Of a DNA stretch of 64,000 nt, positions 48,375 to 58,694 are shown piece by piece. Numbering within the stretch: position 1 is the first letter of the stretch; the number at the start of each line of letters is the position of its first letter. Source of the stretch: Bacteroidota bacterium (GTDB lineage Bacteria > Bacteroidota > Bacteroidia > Chitinophagales > Chitinophagaceae). The notes under the pieces are model-generated. The model had not been told where the DNA came from, ran no database searches, and saw only the letters and a program-made list of their open reading frames with translations. A program made the position numbers and the translations under genes. The DNA lies in contig JAKQEA010000100.1 in NCBI GenBank assembly GCA_029558715.1, positions 1-64,000 of the forward strand, read 5' to 3'.

Positions 48375-49544
48375 ATGAGCCTGTATTCAAAAAGAGGGGT
48401 TTCTGCACAAAAAGAAGAAGTGCATGCCGCCACCAGAAACCTTGATAAGGGTCTTTATGCAAATGCCTTTTGCAAAATATACCCCGATGTATTGTGTGGA
48501 GATGATGCTTGGGTGAATGTGATGCATGCTGATGGTGCCGGCACCAAAAGTATACTGGCCTATCTGTACTGGAAAGAAACGGGTGATGTATCGGTGTGGA
48601 AAGGCATAGCCCAGGATGCTATTGTAATGAACCTGGACGATCTTCTTTGTGTGGGCATTTATGATAACCTGCTTTTTTCTTCCACTATCGACCGGAACAA
48701 GAATCTAATCCCTGCTGAGGTGCTGGAAGCAGTGATTACCGGAACCCAGGAATTCTTTGATACGATGAAAAATTTCGGTGTCAATATCAGCTTTATGGGA
48801 GGCGAAACAGCTGATGTGGGAGATATAGTAAGAACGATTGCAGTGAACGGAACAATGACTGCCCGCTGGCCCAAATCAAAACTGGTTACCAACGAAAAAA
48901 TAAAGGCAGGTAATGTGATTGTTGGATTGGCAGGTTTTGGACAGGCCAACTATGAGGCATCATATAACAGTGGTCTTGCCAGCAACGGACTGACCAGCGC
49001 CAGGCATGATGTACTGCATAAAACATACGGGGCAAGATTTCCGGAAAGTTATGATACATCACTGGATGAATCGGTGGTATACATCGGCCCACACAGAATG
49101 ACTGATGAAGTGGAGTATGGAGGATTAAAATACGAAGTCGGAAAGTTGTTGCTTTCTCCTACCAGAACTTTTGCCCCTGTGATGAAAGAATTGCTTGAGA
49201 ATCATTTTGAGTCTATACATGGACTCATTCATTGCAGCGGTGGCGGACAAACCAAATGCCTGAAATATGTTCCTGAAAATGTTCGCATCGTAAAAGACAA
49301 TTTGTTCGAACCACCTGTAATTTTCAAACTTATTCAGCAAGCCAGTAAGTCGGATGACAGAGAAATGTACCAGGTATTTAATATGGGTACAAGGGTAGAG
49401 ATTTATACCAACGAAAATGACGTCGATGCTATTATAGCTGTCTCAAAAAATTTTGGTGTGGATGCACAGGTTATCGGAAGAGTGGAGGAGAGCGAAAGAA
49501 AAGAAATGCAGATTAAAAAATCAAATAGTATTCTTACTTACTAG
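48375..49544 (+). CDS. purM: Phosphoribosylformylglycinamidine cyclo-ligase (AIR synthase)
   Basis: MHADGAGTKSILAYLYWKETGD, FMGGETADVGDIVRT, LIHCSGGGQTKCLKY. Confidence 0.88.
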   Translation: MSLYSKRGVSAQKEEVHAATRNLDKGLYANAFCKIYPDVLCGDDAWVNVMHADGAGTKSILAYLYWKETGDVSVWKGIAQDAIVMNLDDLLCVGIYDNLLFSSTIDRNKNLIPAEVLEAVITGTQEFFDTMKNFGVNISFMGGETADVGDIVRTIAVNGTMTARWPKSKLVTNEKIKAGNVIVGLAGFGQANYEASYNSGLASNGLTSARHDVLHKTYGARFPESYDTSLDESVVYIGPHRMTDEVEYGGLKYEVGKLLLSPTRTFAPVMKELLENHFESIHGLIHCSGGGQTKCLKYVPENVRIVKDNLFEPPVIFKLIQQASKSDDREMYQVFNMGTRVEIYTNENDVDAIIAVSKNFGVDAQVIGRVEESERKEMQIKKSNSILTY

Positions 49545-52486
49545 TCCACTACATAATAAAAACGAGACGCTATTTTTTTATCTACCCCGTTTTCACGGAT
49601 GATGATCCTGTCAATAGTAATCAGTTTCCCGGCTTTGGAGTTCTTCATTTGGTATAGAGTAGCCTGATTGAATTCATTCCCGGTATTATATATAGATATA
49701 ATTTCCCTGGCATCATTATCAATAGTGAAAGTATAACTGATTACTTCTGTTCCAGGAGGAATTTGTAGCAGTTCCGTGACATTTACTTTTTGAAGGTTGC
49801 TCACAGAAATCTCAGGCCTTTTTAATTTAACCTGAACTCCTTCAATTGGCGGTCTATACTCAGGGACTGTTCTGATTGGAAAAATTATTTCTTTAATTGG
49901 CACTTTTTTATTGCCATCAAGAGTATAAAAGGATAATGTTGAATTATCAGAAATACTGGTCACTGTTATAATAAAATCATTATTATACCTGCTTACAGTG
50001 CCGTGGGGTTTTATATCAGCAGAAATCTTGCTGATATCATATCCAGGGGCATCTATTTTTATAGTGTTATGTATGCCTATATAGAGTATCTTTGGATCCA
50101 GTCTGATAGGTAAGTTACTAGTCAGGAGAGAAGCTGTTTTATTGTAAATAGTGAGGTTTTCTTTGACCTTAACATCTGTAACTGGTGTAATATCAACTAC
50201 CACCACTTCATTCAGCATATTTGTGGGATTGCTTCCTTCAGTTTTGGAAACCTTATCTCCTTTTCCCACTACAAATGTGATGGGTTGTTTCTTATATGCT
50301 TTTACGTGTCTGCCATTCTGAAGGGCAGGAATCCACTTAGGTCCTTTTTTAATTACTCTCATGGCTTCCTCTTCCATGCCATATCCATGTTTGGTAAGTG
50401 ATCTTACGTTAGTAATAAATCCGTCAAGATCAACGATAAACTGGACAATTACCGTATAGGCTCCGGCAGGTGCTTTATTAATGGTGGGTATTGAAGCATT
50501 CAGGTTCCTTTCCAGATAGAGCCTCCATTTAGAATCGCCTCCCGGGAATGAGGGTTCAATTTCAATTTTGTCAAATATTTTATTATCTGTATCAGAAGGT
50601 TTAGTTGTATCTGCCGGCAACGAAGGCAACTCCAATTTCATAACGGTGGCATTTTTAAAAACGGTTACTCCTTTTTTTGCCTCTGCGCCATATAATTTTG
50701 TGGCATATTCATCGTTTTCCGGATAGATAATTATTTGTTTGGCAACAATCTTTTTCCCAAGAATATAATCGTAAGGTTTCTTTTGACCGTTTACAACTAT
50801 TAATGAGTGATTAATATCCGGAACTGCTTTTTTAGAGTCTGATTCAAAGACAATGGAGTCAGCAGAAATATACATTGCATTCTTAGAATCAGTAAAATGT
50901 ATATAGCCAGAAACCCTTCCTTCAACATTCTTTTCAAATAGTTTGTTTATTACCGGAGTAGTGTCCGAAAATATTGCTTTTCTTTCTTCCCAGTCTGTAC
51001 TTTTTTGTTGCATGATATATTGGTCAATTGCCAGCAGTATGCTTTCAGCAATTTTCTCCTGGTTGTCTGTGTTTTTGATGAACTTCAGGTCTTTTTCATT
51101 ACTTATATATCCGCATTCAATTAAGGCAGAGGGGCAATTACTATTTTCAAGCACCCATACAGATTGTTCTTTTTGCTTCGCAACATTATCTACAGTGTAG
51201 TTTTGTGCCAGGTACCCAAGCAGGATAGAGGCCAGTATTTTATTTTCGCTGCCAAAGTTTTTTGCTTTTGAGGGAATAACCACTTCAAACCCTGTTTTTG
51301 TTTTATTGGGTGAGGAATTTACGTGTAGTGATAAGAATAGAGCCGGTTTTTGCTGGTTTCCGAATTCTGACCTTGCTTTTAGTTCCGGAAGTATATCAGT
51401 TTCCCTTGTCAATATAATTTTTATATTCTCATCTTCATTCAATGCCTTTATTTTTTGGGCAATTGCTAACGCAATATCTTTTTCTGCAGTTCCGTCAGTT
51501 GCGATGGCTCCTTTATCTGTACCTCCATGCCCAATATCTATGACAACAGTAACCGGACCATTAGAGCTATCAATAAAAGAGCTCTCCTTTTTGTTTTTGT
51601 AGCTGAAAGCAAAGAGAATCACAGCAAGGGCAGTGAGTGGCAATAGCATCAGTTTCCGTAAATACCGGTGGCTTGTTTTTTTTGAAGAAGTAATCATGGC
51701 TATACGTCTTTTTATCTGGTTATGAAAAAAAGGGTTGACAAGAGATTGATTGGTGTTCAATGCCTGCATCAGTAATAGTTCGGCATACTGCCATTTTGTA
51801 TTTTCTGTTATGGCAAACTGATCGGCCAGGAATTCATGAATGGCTTTTATTTCCTTTTTAATAAGATGGAAAAAGGGATTGATCCAACAAGCTACTGTTA
51901 GCAATTCAAGGTAAATCACATCCCAACTGTGTCGTTGCTCAATATGAAATAACTCATGACGGAATATTTGTTCTCCTTTCTCCGATTGCAATTCAATTTT
52001 CTTATTCCAGAACAGCCAGCGGAAAAAAGAAAAGGGAGTGCCTGGTTCCTCAGTGTTGACAAAATGTATTTTGTCTAATTTCTCAACAGGATTGGTTTTG
52101 ATTATTTTTCTGATTTTCAAAATAGAAAAAATAATTTTCAACAAAATTGTTAAGGCGATAAGTATATAAAATGTAATAGCAAAGTTTTTCCATGTAAACC
52201 ACTCATAATATGTTTTTGGTTTTGTAACTGATATAGCCTTTTCCTCAATACCAGGTGAAGAAATTATCGAAAGCGTATGTAATACAAATGACGAATCGGT
52301 TTCAGCGTCGTTGAAGTATATGGGTATACTCAAAAAAGGGATCGTAATGCTTAAAACCGTTGCAGCCAGCAGGTAAAACCTGTTGTACTTGTGGAATCTT
52401 TTGTTTCGCAATACAAAGTGGTAGTAGCTGTAAAGTATGCAAGAGATGATGATTACCTGGAACCCGTAATAGAATAATGCTGTCAT
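49541..52486 (-). CDS. BlaR1-type M56 metallopeptidase fused to N-acetylmuramoyl-L-alanine amidase and TonB C-terminal domain
   Basis: TM segments plus IFRHELFHIEQRHSWD; amidase_3 VVIDIGHGGTDKGAIATDG, LFLSLHVNSSPN, SALIECGYISNEKDL; TonB_C FPGGDSKWRLYLERNLN...VIVQFIVDLDGFI. Confidence 0.88.
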   Translation of the reverse strand: MTALFYYGFQVIIISCILYSYYHFVLRNKRFHKYNRFYLLAATVLSITIPFLSIPIYFNDAETDSSFVLHTLSIISSPGIEEKAISVTKPKTYYEWFTWKNFAITFYILIALTILLKIIFSILKIRKIIKTNPVEKLDKIHFVNTEEPGTPFSFFRWLFWNKKIELQSEKGEQIFRHELFHIEQRHSWDVIYLELLTVACWINPFFHLIKKEIKAIHEFLADQFAITENTKWQYAELLLMQALNTNQSLVNPFFHNQIKRRIAMITSSKKTSHRYLRKLMLLPLTALAVILFAFSYKNKKESSFIDSSNGPVTVVIDIGHGGTDKGAIATDGTAEKDIALAIAQKIKALNEDENIKIILTRETDILPELKARSEFGNQQKPALFLSLHVNSSPNKTKTGFEVVIPSKAKNFGSENKILASILLGYLAQNYTVDNVAKQKEQSVWVLENSNCPSALIECGYISNEKDLKFIKNTDNQEKIAESILLAIDQYIMQQKSTDWEERKAIFSDTTPVINKLFEKNVEGRVSGYIHFTDSKNAMYISADSIVFESDSKKAVPDINHSLIVVNGQKKPYDYILGKKIVAKQIIIYPENDEYATKLYGAEAKKGVTVFKNATVMKLELPSLPADTTKPSDTDNKIFDKIEIEPSFPGGDSKWRLYLERNLNASIPTINKAPAGAYTVIVQFIVDLDGFITNVRSLTKHGYGMEEEAMRVIKKGPKWIPALQNGRHVKAYKKQPITFVVGKGDKVSKTEGSNPTNMLNEVVVVDITPVTDVKVKENLTIYNKTASLLTSNLPIRLDPKILYIGIHNTIKIDAPGYDISKISADIKPHGTVSRYNNDFIITVTSISDNSTLSFYTLDGNKKVPIKEIIFPIRTVPEYRPPIEGVQVKLKRPEISVSNLQKVNVTELLQIPPGTEVISYTFTIDNDAREIISIYNTGNEFNQATLYQMKNSKAGKLITIDRIIIRENGVDKKIASRFYYVVD

Positions 52487-52854
52487 TTTTGCTGGTTTAG
52501 CTGTTTCTTAATTTGTTTGAGCAGCGTTTCCAGTTCTTCCACTGAAATATTGTTCTCCTTTACTAAGTATGAAACTACATTGCTGAAAGAACCTTCAAAA
52601 TAGTTTTTGGCAAGTTGCTTGATACTCTTGCCGGAATATTCTTGCTTGGAAATAAGGGGAGAGTAGCGGTGTTGCCTTCCCAGCACTTCTACCCCAACAA
52701 ATTCTTTTTCAACAAGTATTTTAAGAAGTGTTGCTACAGTGTTCTGATGCGGTTTGGGTGCAGGCATTGCATCTACAATTTCTCTAAGGAAGGCTTTATC
52801 CAATTTCCATAACGACTGCATCACTAGTTCTTCTGCTTTGGTAAGCGGTTTCAT
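52483..52854 (-). CDS. BlaI/MecI/CopY family transcriptional repressor
   Basis: LTKAEELVMQSLWKLDKAFLREIVDAMPAPKPHQNTVATLLKILVEKEFVGVE winged helix. Confidence 0.93.
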   Translation of the reverse strand: MKPLTKAEELVMQSLWKLDKAFLREIVDAMPAPKPHQNTVATLLKILVEKEFVGVEVLGRQHRYSPLISKQEYSGKSIKQLAKNYFEGSFSNVVSYLVKENNISVEELETLLKQIKKQLNQQK

Positions 52855-52882
52855 CTTTTATGATTTATGAAATCAAATCTAA

Positions 52883-52918
52883 AACTAATTTTTTAGTTAA
52901 ACAACTAAAAAATTAGTT
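52883..52918. promoter_or_regulatory. Candidate BlaI operator
   Basis: Perfect 16-bp inverted repeat AACTAATTTTTTAGTT-aaac-AACTAAAAAATTAGTT, 28 bp upstream of the BlaI start codon; each arm is itself an AACTAA/TTAGTT dyad. Confidence 0.8.
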
Positions 52919-52980
52919 AAAGTAAGTTTTTCTGTTTTTTCAGCCTCAGTTTGCTTTATTTTGCACCAAACCCATAAATA

Positions 52981-53670
52981 ATGTCCGAGCCAATCATTGA
53001 ATTGAAAAATGTAAACATTTACCAGGGCAATAATCTCATCTTGCAAGGAGTGAATCTGACAGTAAATAAAGGAGAATTTGTTTACCTGGTAGGTAAGACC
53101 GGCACCGGTAAATCAAGCCTTTTAAAAACCTTATACGGAGAACTGGAATTAAGAGAAGGAGAAGCTACAGTAGCCGGTTTTAACCTGCGGGGTCTTGATT
53201 GGAAAAAAGTACCTTACCTGCGCCGCAATCTGGGAGTGGTGTTCCAGGATTTTCAGCTGCTTACAGACCGTAACGTAAATGATAATCTGAAATTTGTTCT
53301 GCGGGCCACCGGCTGGACGGACGAAAAGCTGATGAATGAAAAAATTGCTGATGTGCTTGATAAAGTAGGGTTGAGGTCAAAAGGATTCAAAATGCCTTTT
53401 GAATTGAGCGGTGGAGAACAGCAACGTATTGATATCGCAAGAGCTTTATTAAACTCCCCCAAGCTTATATTGGCTGATGAACCTACCGGTAATCTTGATC
53501 CTGAAACATCAGATGAGATCATGAACCTGATCTTCCAGATATCCAGGGATTATAATACGGCTGTAGTAATGGCATCTCATGATTATATTGTGGTACAAAA
53601 ATTTCCTGCCCGGATGATAAGAACTGAAAGAGGCCGGGTAATCGATAATGCTACCATAAATATTGAATAA
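52981..53670 (+). CDS. ABC transporter ATP-binding protein (FtsE-like)
   Basis: Walker [47 protein letters not shown]. Confidence 0.9.
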   Translation: MSEPIIELKNVNIYQGNNLILQGVNLTVNKGEFVYLVGKTGTGKSSLLKTLYGELELREGEATVAGFNLRGLDWKKVPYLRRNLGVVFQDFQLLTDRNVNDNLKFVLRATGWTDEKLMNEKIADVLDKVGLRSKGFKMPFELSGGEQQRIDIARALLNSPKLILADEPTGNLDPETSDEIMNLIFQISRDYNTAVVMASHDYIVVQKFPARMIRTERGRVIDNATINIE

Positions 53671-54772
53671 GCTGTCTGACATTCATTTCATTGTTAAACG
53701 TATCTGACAGTAATTTTTCCCTTAATCTTTTTTCCTCTTCTGTAAACGGCTGATGATTCAGTTGCATTATTATTGACCCAATGGCATTAGCTGTAGTACC
53801 TGTATGGCAGGCTGCTTCCAGCCCTGTATCCTTTATCATCGCCTCATTTACCACACAATGTCTTCCCTCAAAAAGGGCATGTAAAAGCTTTAATTTAATT
53901 CCAGTGTTACTAAACGCAGGAAGTATATTGATATGAGCCTTCTTGACAAGATCATTTATTTCGGAAGCAGAAGGGTTTGCTACCAGGCATGTGTGCTGGC
54001 AGAGATGAGCCAGCTTTTCTAATCTCCTGGAAGGGTCTTTACCTGCAATGACAAAGGGTATTTTTATCTTTGAAAATACTTTTGTAAGCAGCCATATTGC
54101 TGCTTTCTCATTCTCTGCCACAGAAAGATTGCCATGATATAGACAAAAATTGCCTATTCCTTCAGGAGAATTTACTGTTTTGAAAGGAGTAAATGCAGGA
54201 AGGAAGAAACTGTTTATTAAACCTGCAGTTTTGAAATGGTGCTCATCTTTTTTTGTGATGCAGGCATAAATACTATTCTCTGGTAACTGGCACTCATACT
54301 TTTTAAGAAGGTGACTCTCGAACCAGTAGTATATTTTTTTGAGAATATTGGATGTGGCTGCAGCTAAATGCCTGTAATATTCAGTTTCATTATTATGCAG
54401 ACGTACTACTATTTTTCTGCTGTCCTTATTTATATCCGCCAATATGCCGGTACAATGCACACCTTCCAGCAGAACAGGATAATCATCATGTTGCAGGTTT
54501 TTTATCAGTTCGGTACTCATCCGGGAAGAAACGATATAAGGAATAGAAAATGAAAACCCCTTATGTCCTGTCCTTCTCTCGTATACATGTATGGTTTCGC
54601 AATATTGATTCAGTTCATTAGGATTTCCTCTTTTACCATAGGAAAAATAATGAAGATGAATTCTGATCCCGGCTCTATGTAATGCTTCTATCCTGTAAAG
54701 CATATCAATGGCACCCCCGTAATCGGCCGGCCAGGGTACACCAAAACAGACAATATGTAAGTGCCGGGTCAA
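53651..54772 (-). CDS. Glycosyltransferase
   Basis: FGVPWPADYGGAIDMLYRIEALHRAGIRIHLHYF; C-terminal GT-B-like HINILPAFSNTGIKLKLLHALFEGRHCVV. Confidence 0.78.
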   Translation of the reverse strand: MTRHLHIVCFGVPWPADYGGAIDMLYRIEALHRAGIRIHLHYFSYGKRGNPNELNQYCETIHVYERRTGHKGFSFSIPYIVSSRMSTELIKNLQHDDYPVLLEGVHCTGILADINKDSRKIVVRLHNNETEYYRHLAAATSNILKKIYYWFESHLLKKYECQLPENSIYACITKKDEHHFKTAGLINSFFLPAFTPFKTVNSPEGIGNFCLYHGNLSVAENEKAAIWLLTKVFSKIKIPFVIAGKDPSRRLEKLAHLCQHTCLVANPSASEINDLVKKAHINILPAFSNTGIKLKLLHALFEGRHCVVNEAMIKDTGLEAACHTGTTANAIGSIIMQLNHQPFTEEEKRLREKLLSDTFNNEMNVRQLIQYLW

Positions 54773-55860
54773 ACAGTAAATATTGATTGGTAAAAGGATA
54801 CTAATTTTTTTTCTTCCTCTTGCCAGTTTAACTCTTCCCTGGCTTTAAGACAATTTTGTTTCAATCTTTTGTATAAAACGTCATTTACCAGTAAATTGTT
54901 GATAGCATCTGCAATTCTTTTTGGTTCTTTACTTTCGATAAGCACCGCCACTTCAAACTGGTCGTTTATTTTTTTGTATTCAGGGTAATCAACCGTTACT
55001 TGTGGCAGGGTTGCATGGATATAATCAAAGAACTTATTTGGCAAAGCCAGGTATTGATTTAATCCTTCTTTTTCAGGAACCGCTACACCAATATATGCCT
55101 GTTGGGCGATACTGAATAATGAGGAAGGAGGTAACATACCTTTTAGTTCAACTTTGTCCTGTAACTGGTATTTTTCGATCAATTTTTTTAGTTGTGCCAT
55201 AAAATTACCGTCACCGCAAATCACCAGCCGGCTATTCACCCACTGCATAGCAGGTATAAGGTATTCAAATCCCCTTGCTTCATTGACAGCACCCTGGTAT
55301 AAAATAAATCTTTCAGTTGTTGGTACAGCAGAAAGTTTCTCTAACACCGGTACATTTCGAATCGTAGCATACTTAACTCCGTATCGTCGTTGAAATTCCG
55401 CTGCAATGCTATCGCTTACGGTGTAGCCATATTGAAATTTTGGCACCGCCTTCTTTTCAATTCCCAGCCAGGCTTTTTGTATGGCAGGCCGGCTGATCAC
55501 TTCTTTTAATTCTGAGAATAATTCATGGGCATCGTAGATGCGGGGAATTTTTTTCCACCGGGAGATATATAATGAGGGTAAAATCGTATCAAGGTCTATG
55601 GCACAAATGGCATCCATCTTCTTAAGTAATAAAAACAGGAAAAGACGAATATTATATTCAGCATAGAACATTTTTCCTCTGGAAAACCAGCAACTGATTC
55701 TCCTTTGCGTAAAACTTTTTGGCGATAGAGGGGGAGAAGACCGAAGTTTTCGCCCGACTAGTGTAACCGAATAGCCGTTTGCTGCCAGTGAAGTGCAGAT
55801 CCGGTGCATCCGTTGGTCGTAGGTGAGATCGTTTGTGACTGTAAAGTATATCTGTTTCAA
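54769..55860 (-). CDS. Glycosyltransferase family 4-like
   Basis: NDLTYDQRMHRICTSLAANGYSVTLVGR; LVICGDGNFMAQLKKLIEKYQLQDKVELKGMLP. Confidence 0.85.
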   Translation of the reverse strand: MKQIYFTVTNDLTYDQRMHRICTSLAANGYSVTLVGRKLRSSPPLSPKSFTQRRISCWFSRGKMFYAEYNIRLFLFLLLKKMDAICAIDLDTILPSLYISRWKKIPRIYDAHELFSELKEVISRPAIQKAWLGIEKKAVPKFQYGYTVSDSIAAEFQRRYGVKYATIRNVPVLEKLSAVPTTERFILYQGAVNEARGFEYLIPAMQWVNSRLVICGDGNFMAQLKKLIEKYQLQDKVELKGMLPPSSLFSIAQQAYIGVAVPEKEGLNQYLALPNKFFDYIHATLPQVTVDYPEYKKINDQFEVAVLIESKEPKRIADAINNLLVNDVLYKRLKQNCLKAREELNWQEEEKKLVSFYQSIFTV

Positions 55861-55937
55861 AAAAACTCCTGATGGTTATTAAAAGGAAAAGGTTTTGCAA
55901 ATATGCAAAACCTTCCGCTCATTAGAGTATTTTAATA

Positions 55938-58568
55938 TCAGGGTCTCATATTGACTCCATCCATTCCATTTTGATCCTCCTGGTTTTTGTTGCTCTTTCT
56001 TTTAAATAATGAAGCATCAAATTTACCAAACCTCCAGCTGAAATTTATACGTAGTATCTGTGGATCACGGCGGCGAAACACATCCTGGATAAAGAAAGGT
56101 GATTCTGAATGTGTATCTGAAACCCTTGTTCTGAAAATGTCATTCATATTGATTGAGAGAGAAGCCTTGTTATCTTTCATAAAATTGTAACGGATAGCGG
56201 CGTCTACATAATATACTGGTCTTACATACCCTTGGGCAGAAGTACTTTGTCCAAACATTCCACCACGTCCGCCACCACCTCCACCGCTGCCGCCGGGAGG
56301 AAGAATTGTTTTGGATTGGTAACTACCGGATAATTGAAAACTGAGTTTGTTTGAAGCTTTAAAATTATTATTGATTTTAACGAACCAACTGACAAACTGA
56401 TCCTGTTCCGGTATTGATGGATCATCAATATCAATTTTAGAAGTAAATATGTTGAGATTTGTGGTAAGTTCCCACCACTTTACGATATTATTCTTAAGGG
56501 TGGCTTCAAAACCCGTCACATAACTTGAATTTGCATTAATGTATGTATTTATCAGTTGGTCCTTGCCAGTGATCGGTTCTGTTTCTACTTCCTGGAAACG
56601 GGTGATAAGGTCATTTGTATTTTTGTAATAGGCAGAAAGCAATAAATTATCTTTATTCTTGAATATCTTCTGGTAGGATAACTCAATGGAATTGGTAAAT
56701 TCTGGTTTTAGGCCAGGATTACCTTTGCTAAGGTTCAAAAAGTCAGAGGAGTCAATGAAAGGAGATAATTGCCAGAAATTAGGTCGGTTGATTCTCCTGG
56801 AATAGTTCAACTGCAATTCCTGGTCACTCTTCATTTTCTGGCTTAGGAAAACACTTGGAAATAAACTAACAGGAAAATTAATATCAAATTTTTCATTTGT
56901 TTTGGCGAGTTCTCCTTTATAGTTTGAGCTTTCTATTCGTAGTCCCAACTGGTAGCCGAAATCTTTTATCTTATTACTGAAAGTAGTATAAGCGGCTAAA
57001 ACCCGGTCGTTGCTGGTGTAATCAATTTGTGAAGCAGGCTGAATGATCAGGTCGCCGGTTACCGGGTCTACAGTATAAAATGCATTGGTACTGGTATTTT
57101 CACTAAAAGCAGCTCTTACTCCAAGCTCCAGTTTTGAGTTATTGCTGATCGGATTGACAAAATCTCCCTGGATAATGATGCTGTTATTATCACCATCACC
57201 TATTTGCCGCTGTTTTTGAATATCTTTTATAGTTGTGAGATCCGGATTAAAATACTCTGTAGTTATCAGGTTGTCATTAGGACCAGTTCTTCCCCGGTAA
57301 TTAATATCGGCGGTAAGTTCACGGCCTGCCTTGGGAAAATTATGCTTGAAATTAATGGAAGCACCAAGGTTGTTAAACTCCCTGGTCATATCCGAATACC
57401 TTTTTGTAAGTGATGTAGATACCGGGGTACTCAGTGTATCTGTAAGTAGGTTTGTAACATTTAGAGGATTGAAACTTCCTTTACCTAAATTCACACTGCC
57501 TGAAAGTGTAGAACGGTTTGTAATAAAATAATCGATTCCGGCCCGGCCAAATATGAAATTACCGTCAAATTCAGACCGGTCTGTTTGAAAGAGCGAAATA
57601 TCAGGGTTATCGATTAATGACAATCTCTCCGTTGTTCCTGTACCGATTGATCTGCGCTGGTTGAAATTTCCACTTACAAAAGCATTGATCTTATTTTGCC
57701 TGATATTGATATCACCACCCAACCCAATCCGGCCACGGGAATCAATATTTGTCCTGATACTACCGTTATAACCAACTTTCCTGTTCTTTTTAAGAATAAT
57801 ATTTAGTATCCCGGCGCTGCCACCTGATGCATCAAACTTTGCTGAGGGATTCGTAATGATTTCCACACTTTCTATAGCGTCGGCAGGAATTTGGTCAAGC
57901 TCCATAGTAGTAGGTCTTCCATCCACAAAAATCTGCGGTGCATTGTTTCGTAAAGAAACATTACCATCAATGTCAACATTCAATGAGGGCACATTCCGCA
58001 TTATATCAACTGCCGTACCGCCTGCTGAAACAATATTTTTGTCAACATTGAATATCTTTCTGTCAATTCCCAGTTGAAGACTTGGCTTTTCTGAAGTAAC
58101 AGTTACATTCTCTAATACTTTATCTTCAATATCAACTTTGATATTACCCAAATCTTTATCCAATGCATTCATCATGCTGGTCATATCTCCATTATTAGAA
58201 CCATTGGGTTTGAGATCGAAAGAAACAGTTTGCTCGTAAGGCTTGAAGCCAACTACTGTTACCTGTAATTTAAATTGTCCGAATGCTGGAATATTTTCAA
58301 GCCTGAATTCACCATTCGCTTTTGTGATCATACCTGCGATCGCCACTTCTTTTCTCTTCTTTGTGGCCGAGTCAAACTTGTTTTGCAAAAGCTGTACAGA
58401 CGCATACTCAATTGGCCTCATCGACTTGGCTTCAATAAGCTTCCCGTAAAATGCCCCCGTCATTTGTGGCCGGCCAGCGGCAGTTCTGTTACCGCCACCC
58501 GAAGGAACCTGTGCAGATGTATAATAAGTGATTAATAATGAGGATAATAGAATAATGGTATGTCTCAT
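55938..58568 (-). CDS. TonB-dependent receptor / outer membrane beta-barrel protein
   Basis: AFYGKLIEAKSMRPIEYASVQLLQ regulatory domain; plug MRNVPSLNVDIDGNVSLRNNAPQIFVDGRPTTMELDQIPADAIESVEIITNPSAKFDASGGSAGILNI. Confidence 0.9.
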   Translation of the reverse strand: MRHTIILLSSLLITYYTSAQVPSGGGNRTAAGRPQMTGAFYGKLIEAKSMRPIEYASVQLLQNKFDSATKKRKEVAIAGMITKANGEFRLENIPAFGQFKLQVTVVGFKPYEQTVSFDLKPNGSNNGDMTSMMNALDKDLGNIKVDIEDKVLENVTVTSEKPSLQLGIDRKIFNVDKNIVSAGGTAVDIMRNVPSLNVDIDGNVSLRNNAPQIFVDGRPTTMELDQIPADAIESVEIITNPSAKFDASGGSAGILNIILKKNRKVGYNGSIRTNIDSRGRIGLGGDINIRQNKINAFVSGNFNQRRSIGTGTTERLSLIDNPDISLFQTDRSEFDGNFIFGRAGIDYFITNRSTLSGSVNLGKGSFNPLNVTNLLTDTLSTPVSTSLTKRYSDMTREFNNLGASINFKHNFPKAGRELTADINYRGRTGPNDNLITTEYFNPDLTTIKDIQKQRQIGDGDNNSIIIQGDFVNPISNNSKLELGVRAAFSENTSTNAFYTVDPVTGDLIIQPASQIDYTSNDRVLAAYTTFSNKIKDFGYQLGLRIESSNYKGELAKTNEKFDINFPVSLFPSVFLSQKMKSDQELQLNYSRRINRPNFWQLSPFIDSSDFLNLSKGNPGLKPEFTNSIELSYQKIFKNKDNLLLSAYYKNTNDLITRFQEVETEPITGKDQLINTYINANSSYVTGFEATLKNNIVKWWELTTNLNIFTSKIDIDDPSIPEQDQFVSWFVKINNNFKASNKLSFQLSGSYQSKTILPPGGSGGGGGGRGGMFGQSTSAQGYVRPVYYVDAAIRYNFMKDNKASLSINMNDIFRTRVSDTHSESPFFIQDVFRRRDPQILRINFSWRFGKFDASLFKRKSNKNQEDQNGMDGVNMRP

Positions 58569-58694
58569 TTCATTGATTTGATAGTTAGACGCTTAAAGCT
58601 GTTTGAACTTGCTGACTTTTTTATGACAACTTGATGAATGGCTTAATGACAATTATAAAAGGGGAAAGTTCAGGTTATTGTTATTTAGGTGGTA

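Noticed and set aside
56262-56300. Gly-rich coding tract (GGSGGGGGGRGGM) in the TonB receptor as a phase-variable repeat
   Set aside because: Codons are mixed, not a homopolymer or perfect short tandem repeat; likely a flexible loop
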